From Thiohalocapsa sp. (lineage in GTDB: Bacteria > Pseudomonadota > Gammaproteobacteria > Chromatiales > Chromatiaceae), in contig NZ_JAJDNQ010000018.1 in NCBI RefSeq assembly GCF_022340605.1, forward strand, positions 1-64,000: a stretch of 64,000 bases of DNA, in the 5' to 3' direction. Positions 58,854-64,000 of the stretch are shown here, piece after piece. Positions within the stretch are counted from its first letter, which is position 1, and each line of letters opens with the position of its first letter. The position numbers and the translations under genes were made by a program. The notes beneath the pieces are model-generated. The model saw only the letters and a list, made by a program, of their open reading frames with translations, had not been told where the DNA came from and did not search any database.

Positions 58854-59657
58854 ATGAACGGCGAGCGGATCACCAGCGCCACCCTGGCGGCCATGGAGCG
58901 TCGTGGCGAGCGCATCGCGTGCCTCACCTGCTACGACGCCGCCTTCACGCGCCTGTTGGAGGCCGCCGGCGTCGACGTGTTGCTGGTTGGCGACTCCCTG
59001 GGCAATGTGCTGCAAGGGCAGCCGACGACGGTGCCTGTGAAGCTGGAGCACATGGTCTACCACAGCGCCTGCGTCAGCCGGGCCGCGGACCGCGCGCTGG
59101 TGATCGCCGACATGCCCTTCCTCAGCTACGCCACCGAGGAGCGAGCTCTGGCCGCCGCCGAGCGCCTGATGGGCGACGGTGGTGCCACCATGGTCAAGCT
59201 GGAGGGTGGCGCCGAGCTCGCCGACACCGTGCGCCGGCTGACTCGTTTCGGCGCGCCGGTGTGTGGCCACCTCGGTTTGTTGCCGCAGTCCATCCACCAG
59301 CTCGGCGGCTACCGCTACCAGGGCAAGGACGACGCCGGCGCCGCGCGCATCCGCGCCGATGCGCTGGTGCTGCAAGACGCTGGTGCCTCCATGCTGGTGC
59401 TGGAATGTGTGCCGGCGGCTTTGGCCGAGGCGCTGTCCAAGGAGCTCGCCATCCCCGTCATCGGTATCGGTGCCGGCAACGGCTGCGACGGCCAGGTGCT
59501 GGTGCTGCACGACATGCTGGGCCTGTTGCCGGGCCGCTCGCCCAGCTTCAGCCGGGACTTCGCCGCCTCCACCGGCAGCGTCGCGGAGGCGCTGTCCGCG
59601 TACGTGGAGGAGGTCAAGGCCGGCACATTCCCCGGCCCCGGCGAGACACTGTTCTGA
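58854..59657 (+). CDS. panB: ketopantoate hydroxymethyltransferase
   Basis: PanB, transferring a hydroxymethyl group to 2-ketoisovalerate in pantothenate synthesis. 267 residues, the usual length. [37 protein letters not shown] holds the metal-binding Asp (VGDSLG) and the KLEGG loop ([11 protein letters not shown]) follows. The C-terminus [22 protein letters not shown] contains the catalytic Glu/Asp motif region. The ATG at 58854 (MNGERIT) is the family start. Followed by panC with a 17-base gap. Confidence 0.96.
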   Translation: MNGERITSATLAAMERRGERIACLTCYDAAFTRLLEAAGVDVLLVGDSLGNVLQGQPTTVPVKLEHMVYHSACVSRAADRALVIADMPFLSYATEERALAAAERLMGDGGATMVKLEGGAELADTVRRLTRFGAPVCGHLGLLPQSIHQLGGYRYQGKDDAGAARIRADALVLQDAGASMLVLECVPAALAEALSKELAIPVIGIGAGNGCDGQVLVLHDMLGLLPGRSPSFSRDFAASTGSVAEALSAYVEEVKAGTFPGPGETLF

Positions 59658-59674
59658 CGGAATGCCCACCACTC

Positions 59675-60538
59675 ATGCTGACCCTGTACGACATCCCGGC
59701 GCTGCGCACTCGACTCGCGGACTGGCGCGCCGCGCGCCTTCGCATCGCTCTGGTGCCTACCATGGGCAACCTGCATGCCGGCCACATCGCGCTGGTGGAG
59801 GCGGCGCTGGTGCGCGCGGACCGGGTGGTGACCACGGTGTTCGTCAACCCGTTGCAGTTCGGCGCCGGCGAGGACCTCGACGCCTACCCGCGCACCCTGG
59901 CGCAGGACGCCGAGCGGCTCGCGGCGGCCGGCAACCATCTGTTGTTCGCGCCCAGCGACGCGACCATGTACCCGCGGGGGCGCGACGGCCACACCGTTGT
60001 CGACGTGCCGGGGCTGTCCGCGGAGCTCTGTGGTGCCAGCCGGCCCGGGCACTTCCGCGGTGTCACCACCGTGGTCGCCAAGCTGTTCAACATGGTGCAG
60101 CCGGACGTGGCGGTGTTCGGGCAAAAGGACTACCAGCAGCTCATGCTGATCCGACGCATGGCGGCGGACCTGGACATGCCCATCGAGATCGATGGTATGC
60201 CCACGGTGCGGGAGGCCGACGGGCTCGCCATGAGCTCGCGCAACGGCTACCTGACCGCGGCTGAGCGCGCCCGTGCGCCGGAGCTCTACCGCACCCTGCA
60301 ACGGCTGGCGGCGGCGGTGACCGCGGGTGTCGAGCCGGCGGCGGCCGAGCGGGATGCGATGCGGGCGTTGGCCGACGCCAGCTTCACGCCAGACTACGTG
60401 AGTGTCCGCCGCCAGGCGGATCTCGCGCTGCCCGGCCACGCCGACCGGGCGCTGGTGGTGCTCGCCGCGGCCCGCCTCGGGCGGGCACGGCTCATCGACA
60501 ACCTGGAGTTCGAGCGGGGCGCCACGGCTACCGGCTGA
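59675..60538 (+). CDS. panC: pantothenate synthetase
   Basis: PanC joins pantoate and beta-alanine with ATP. 287 residues. [19 protein letters not shown] is the HxGH nucleotide motif; [21 protein letters not shown] and [19 protein letters not shown] the pantoate and KMSKS-like sites ([10 protein letters not shown]). The ATG at 59675 gives the family start [11 protein letters not shown]. Weak ribosome-binding site (GGAA); close behind panB, so coupled expression is likely. Confidence 0.96.
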   Translation: MLTLYDIPALRTRLADWRAARLRIALVPTMGNLHAGHIALVEAALVRADRVVTTVFVNPLQFGAGEDLDAYPRTLAQDAERLAAAGNHLLFAPSDATMYPRGRDGHTVVDVPGLSAELCGASRPGHFRGVTTVVAKLFNMVQPDVAVFGQKDYQQLMLIRRMAADLDMPIEIDGMPTVREADGLAMSSRNGYLTAAERARAPELYRTLQRLAAAVTAGVEPAAAERDAMRALADASFTPDYVSVRRQADLALPGHADRALVVLAAARLGRARLIDNLEFERGATATG

Positions 60539-60809
60539 GCTCGGGCGCCAGTCAACGGCCCTAAGGATTTCGCTTGCGGCTCCGATGCGTGCGTTGCGAC
60601 AATAGGCGCATATTGCACCGCAGCAAAATGGCTGCACCCAGATGGGAGCGAACTGGGAACGACCAGGGAACGACCTGGGACTGACCAGGGTCCGAAGCGG
60701 CCCGTGCAGACCGCGCCGGAGCGCGCTTCGGGACCATCGGCGACCGACGAGACATCATTTTCAGGCCCGCGGATGCGTATCCGGCGGTCCCGAGGAGGAA
60801 CACACGGCT

Positions 60810-61190
60810 ATGCAACTCACCTTGCTGAAATGCAAGCTGCACCGCGCCTGCGTTACCCACGCGGAGCTCGACTACGAGGGCTCCTGCGCCATCGACGAAG
60901 ACCTGATGCGCCGCGCCGGCATCCGCGAGTACGAGCAGCTGCACATCTACAACGTCACCAACGGCGAGCGCTTCAGCACCTACGCCATCCGCGCCGAGGC
61001 GGGCTCCAGGATCATCTCCATCAACGGCGCCGCCGCCCACAAGGCCAGTCCCGCCGACCGGGTCATCATCTGCTGCTACGCGGCCATGACCGAGCAGGAA
61101 GCGGCCGTCTTCAAGCCGACCCTGATCTACTGCAACGAGCGCAACGAGATCACCGGTGTTGGCAACGCCATTCCCGCGCAAGCGGCCTGA
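60810..61190 (+). CDS. panD: aspartate 1-decarboxylase
   Basis: PanD makes beta-alanine from aspartate. 126 residues. [16 protein letters not shown] holds the Gly-Ser pair (Gly24-Ser25) that self-cleaves to the pyruvoyl cofactor; [16 protein letters not shown] and [21 protein letters not shown] follow, including the conserved Arg/Tyr. AGGAGG lies upstream of ATG 60810. The 271-base gap after panC contains short tandem GGGAACGACC-type repeats (60652-60700), so it may have its own leader. Confidence 0.96.
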   Translation: MQLTLLKCKLHRACVTHAELDYEGSCAIDEDLMRRAGIREYEQLHIYNVTNGERFSTYAIRAEAGSRIISINGAAAHKASPADRVIICCYAAMTEQEAAVFKPTLIYCNERNEITGVGNAIPAQAA

Positions 61191-61816
61191 GAGGATGTGA
61201 AGAAAGCACGCAAGGGATTCGTGGCGGGAGGCTGTCGTAGGTCGGGCCGACGAAGGAGGCCCGACAAGCAGGCGGTTATGGCGGAGCGCCAACCCGGTGT
61301 GGGGCCGAAGCCGAGGAATTTGGCCGAAGTCTGCACTCGTGGTCGTGGTCGTAATCGGATACTCGACGACAACGACAACGAGAGGATGGTGGGTCGGGTT
61401 AGCGATAGCGTAACCCGACCATCAACAGCGCACCGGCGTCCGTCGTCGGGTTACGCTGCGCTAATCCGACCTCCCGTAACGGCTGCTCCAGGCGGATTGG
61501 CGTGGGAGCGCCACTGCCTCTTGTGGCGCGACGACGGCTGGGCGGTTGCCTGCCGTCTGGTAGTTACTCGGGCATGGTGCGCTGCCTTGCCGCCGGTCGC
61601 GGCACCAAGAGTGCCGCTCCCACAAGAGCCACTACACCGTATGCCTGCATAATCTCTGTTGTGTGGGAGCGGCGTCCGCGCCGCGATCCGGCGCATGCGG
61701 ACATCGCGGCGGGGACGCCGCTCCCACGACATTTGCCGGGCCTTCCAGGCGGGTGCGCTACGCGAGGCCGAATGATGCCCGGACACAGCACCTGAGATTC
61801 GATTCAGGTATCCGTG
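61191..61816. repeat. cluster of four dispersed repeat families
   Basis: This 626-base gap has no supported gene. In order it holds a GTAGGTCGGG hairpin (61236-61266), a GTGGTC/GACAAC element (61337-61383), a GGGTTAGCGATAGCGTAACCC pair (61392-61472) and GTGGGAGCG units (61502, about 61600-61627, and 61673-61727). Confidence 0.8.
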
Positions 61817-62188
61817 TCAGCCGTGGCCGTGTGCCACGCTCTCGGCACAGGGCGCGGCGCCCTGCAAGGTGCCGGTCAGATAGGCCTGCAGGGCGTCGCC
61901 GACGGTGCCGTTCGCGCCTGTGGCCGTTTGCACGCCGGCGTTGCGGAAGAAGCCGATGGCACGGCCGCCCATGCCGCCGCTGATCATGACTTCGGCCCCC
62001 TGCGCATGGATGAAAGCCGGGATCTGGCCCGGCTCGTGGGACTCGGCAAAGGGGTTGGCTAAGACGTCGGCGGCACGCACCGCGCCCTCGTGCAACTCCA
62101 CCAGTACGAAATAGGGTGCGTGTCCGAAATGTTGTGCGACGGGGCTCGCGAGCCCCTGATCGGTCTCGGCCGTAATTGCTATCTTCAT
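61817..62188 (-). CDS. NifX-like (dinitrogenase Fe-Mo cofactor-type) protein
   Basis: A 123-residue protein of the NifX/NafY-like domain, which in nitrogenase assembly carries FeMo-co precursors. MKIAITAETDQGLASPVAQHFGHAPYFVLVELHEG is the family start; AFIHAQGAEVMISGGMGGRAIGFFRNAGVQTATGANGTVGDALQAYLTG is the GG-rich core that characterises stand-alone family members. The start at 62188 fits the family. Related stand-alone proteins occur outside nitrogenase operons with DUF5320-type partners, as here. Confidence 0.9.
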   Translation of the reverse strand: MKIAITAETDQGLASPVAQHFGHAPYFVLVELHEGAVRAADVLANPFAESHEPGQIPAFIHAQGAEVMISGGMGGRAIGFFRNAGVQTATGANGTVGDALQAYLTGTLQGAAPCAESVAHGHG

Positions 62189-62351
62189 CGATCGGTGACT
62201 CCGGGGTGTTGGATTCGAAAGAGCAGGCAGGCGCCGGCGTCCGCCGGAGGTCATGCCTGACCGTGTGCCGAAGTCCCGCCCGGGGGTCGGCTCGTGATCG
62301 CGCCGGGGCCGCGACGCGGGCCCCGGCCATGCCACGCCGGGAGCGTGGACT

Positions 62352-62666
62352 TCATTTTGCCGGCGCCAAGTCGGCACCGGTCTCCAGCCGCTCCAGCTCG
62401 ACGCGCAACCGCGCGATCTCCTCGCTCAGCGGCGTGCTCACCCTGTGCTGAGCGCGATGCCGGCGGTCTTCAACCTTGCTGGAAGCGCAGATGTCACCGG
62501 TCTCGACTTGCTCGCGTCCATCGCCTTGTCGGCGCCCGCGCATGCGGCCAGCGCCGCGAGGACCGGCGCCACAGCCGCGACCACGCCCTTGACCGCGCCC
62601 CTGACCGCGTCCTCGATCCCGAACCTGTCCGGTGCCGCGCCCGCCGGCTCTGTCTTGCATCGGCAT
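62352..62666 (-). CDS. DUF5320-like Gly/Arg-rich protein
   Basis: A 104-residue protein starting MPMQDRAGGRGTGQVRDRG, the low-complexity Gly/Arg/Met N-terminus of DUF5320 proteins, and ending in a coiled-coil-like tail (SEEIARLRVELERLETGADLAP). GGGGAGG lies 8 bases before the ATG. It is the usual partner of NifX-like proteins; the gap to the NifX-like gene (62189-62351) is 163 bases. Function unknown; possibly metal or electron-transfer related. Confidence 0.7.
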   Translation of the reverse strand: MPMQDRAGGRGTGQVRDRGRGQGRGQGRGRGCGAGPRGAGRMRGRRQGDGREQVETGDICASSKVEDRRHRAQHRVSTPLSEEIARLRVELERLETGADLAPAK

Positions 62667-62743
62667 AAGCTGTACCTCCCCGATAACGGACGCGGGCCGA
62701 ACCCTCGGCCCGCCGGCGGAAGCCGGCATCGCGCGCCCCAAAG

Positions 62744-62765
62744 AAAAAAGACCGCCCGTGGGTCT
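62744..62765 (-). terminator. intrinsic terminator-like hairpin
   Basis: On the minus strand, AGACC...GGTCT forms a 5-base stem and is followed by TTTTTC. It could end transcription of draG, whose stop is 300 bases upstream (63063). Confidence 0.5.
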
Positions 62766-63062
62766 GGCACTGGCCAGCACGCCAGGACGCTGGGGCAGCG
62801 ACGCGTACGCTGCCATTGGTGACAGTATCGGCCTATTTCTGACTGAATTGCCCTGAGATTTCGCAATGCCATGCATCCGGTCGCCGCAGCTGGTGGTACG
62901 CCTCGGCGGGAGGATTGGCATGGAAACAGTCACCAAGTCAGCGCCTTGTCGGCACGAGCGCCAACGCGCGCGCATGGCGGGGCCTTTACAGGAGCGCGCC
63001 TTTTGCGACCAGCCGTTGCCGCAATAGCGCCAGGGCTGACGTTGGCGCGCGATGAGGGGCGA

Positions 63063-63998
63063 TCACGGTACGCTCAGGTCTTGGGTCTGCGCTCCCGTCG
63101 CGGCGAATAGCGGTGAGAGCTTGAGCAGGCCCTGCGCCTGCTCGATGCAGGCATGGCGCACGTCCTGGGCCAGGTGGCGCATCCAGCGCGGGGGAATGCC
63201 GGCCGGGCCGTACAGGGCGCCGGCGATCATGCCGGTGATGGCGCCGGTGGTGTCGGCGTCGCCACCGCGGTTGACGCAGTCCACCAGCGCCGCCTCGAAG
63301 CTGTCCGTCGCGAACAGGCTCTGGAATACCGTGCGCAGGGTGTCGACGATGAAGCCGCTCGGGTTCTCGCTGCGCTTGCGGCTGTAATCGAACATTCGAT
63401 CTTCCGCTACCAGCTCGTCGGCGATGGCGGCGAGGGCTGCCCGGTCGCCGCCCAGGAGCGCCGTCTGAACCATGCGCAGCACGCAGAGTGTGCCGGCGTC
63501 GGAGGTCGGGTTGTTGTGGGTGACGTGCGCCTGGGCACGGTTGGCGGCGTCCACCTGCGCGATGCTGCTGCCGAGCGTGGCGAGCGCGACCGGCAGGCAG
63601 CGCATGCAGGCGCCGTTGCCGGCGTCGTATTCGCAAGGCGGCGATTCCGGGCTGCCGGTGCGGCGGTAGGCGGCGATGCCGCGGCGCACCGTATTGCCGA
63701 TGTCGATGGGCTTGCGGCGCATCCAGTCGCTGAAGGCGGCCGCCGCGGCCTCGGCATCGACGCGACCGGCGCTGAGGATGCTCCGCCCCAGCGCCAGGGC
63801 CATATCGGTGTCGTCGGTGACCTGGCCGCGGCGCAGCCGCAACCAGCCACCGCCCACCATATCGCGGTGCACGCGGTAGGCGGCGCGGATCTCGGATGGC
63901 GTCAGGAACTCCACCGTGCCGCCGAGGGCATCGCCGATGGCAAGCCCCAGGTAGGCGCCGATGGCGCGGCGCGTGAGCAGGCCGCCGCTGTCGTCCAC
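63063..63998 (-). CDS. draG: ADP-ribosyl-[dinitrogen reductase] hydrolase-type protein
   Basis: DraG-type ADP-ribosylglycohydrolase of about 311 residues. In nitrogen fixers it removes ADP-ribose from nitrogenase reductase and so switches the enzyme on. IGAYLGLAIGDALGGTVEFLTPSE is the start; GQVTDDTDMALALG carries the metal-binding TDD; ACMRCLPVALATLG, AQAHVTHNNPTSDAG and NRGGDADTTGAITG are the other metal-site motifs, all present. The GTG at 63998 is the last possible start in the window; the gene may begin beyond the edge. Generic ADP-ribosylglycohydrolases share this fold, but the acidic start and order favour DraG. Confidence 0.85.
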   Translation of the reverse strand: MDDSGGLLTRRAIGAYLGLAIGDALGGTVEFLTPSEIRAAYRVHRDMVGGGWLRLRRGQVTDDTDMALALGRSILSAGRVDAEAAAAAFSDWMRRKPIDIGNTVRRGIAAYRRTGSPESPPCEYDAGNGACMRCLPVALATLGSSIAQVDAANRAQAHVTHNNPTSDAGTLCVLRMVQTALLGGDRAALAAIADELVAEDRMFDYSRKRSENPSGFIVDTLRTVFQSLFATDSFEAALVDCVNRGGDADTTGAITGMIAGALYGPAGIPPRWMRHLAQDVRHACIEQAQGLLKLSPLFAATGAQTQDLSVP

Positions 63999-64000
63999 CA

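Overview
The window is about 70% G+C by eye and densely coded. Most of its proteins resemble gammaproteobacterial ones: OmpR/EnvZ, TruC, PcnB-FolK-PanB-PanC, SpeE, Bcp, Lhr and a PutA fusion. A NifX-like protein and a DraG-type ADP-ribosylglycohydrolase at the right edge hint at a nitrogen-fixing lineage, and gatB argues against an enteric. A high-GC Chromatiales or Ectothiorhodospiraceae-like bacterium is my best guess; this is inference, because no marker gene is present to fix it.

Layout. 0-8.8 kb: a truncated protein tail, an alpha/beta hydrolase behind pyruvate kinase, a REP-type transposase inside its own repeats, then flavin reductase-like, universal stress, TerC and two EcsC-type proteins. 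8.8-18.6 kb: a GH13 alpha-amylase, a sugar/antibiotic-kinase-fold phosphotransferase, an SGNH hydrolase, an outer-membrane barrel candidate, a NarL-type regulator, a secreted cysteine-rich protein and a SHOCT protein. 18.7-34 kb: the very long helicase Lhr, a PhnD-like protein coupled to a membrane GGDEF-EAL protein, gatB, a broken HicAB pair and putA. 34-43.5 kb: a histidine phosphatase, di-heme peroxidase, Fe-S oxidoreductase, L,D-transpeptidase, a decay zone with two pseudogenes and a second REP-type transposase, and speE. 43.6-51.4 kb: an ArsR-type regulator, a kinase/regulator pair, truC, bcp and ompR-envZ. 51.8-64 kb: small proteins, a CBS protein, DUF805, argG, a PduX-like kinase, tRNA-Glu(CTC), the run pcnB-folK-panB-panC-panD, and NifX-like, DUF5320-like and draG.

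The most distinctive feature is the number of dispersed intergenic repeats. At least five families can be read by eye: GTGGGAGCG inverted repeats (with an exact 92-bp-period array beside a Y1 transposase, and copies lying inside the lhr and putA reading frames); AGGTCGGG.../GGGTTAGCGATAGCGTAACCC hairpins; GTGGTC-rich palindromes; a roughly 115-bp element ahead of two genes; and a 45-bp unit beside the second transposase. The combination of two different Y1 transposases, each with its own repeat family, and repeats that have become protein-coding is the main candidate for something under-described here.

Functional links that can be read from gene order: ompR-envZ (4 bp apart, TTG start); a hybrid kinase overlapping a receiver-PAS protein by ATGA, where the kinase's own receiver has lost its phosphoacceptor Asp; a PhnD-like sensor protein overlapping a c-di-GMP enzyme by 4 bp; pantothenate synthesis (panB, panC, panD) running from pcnB-folK; and a DUF5320-like/NifX-like pair next to draG. 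Starts and family names rest on reading alone; no database was searched.
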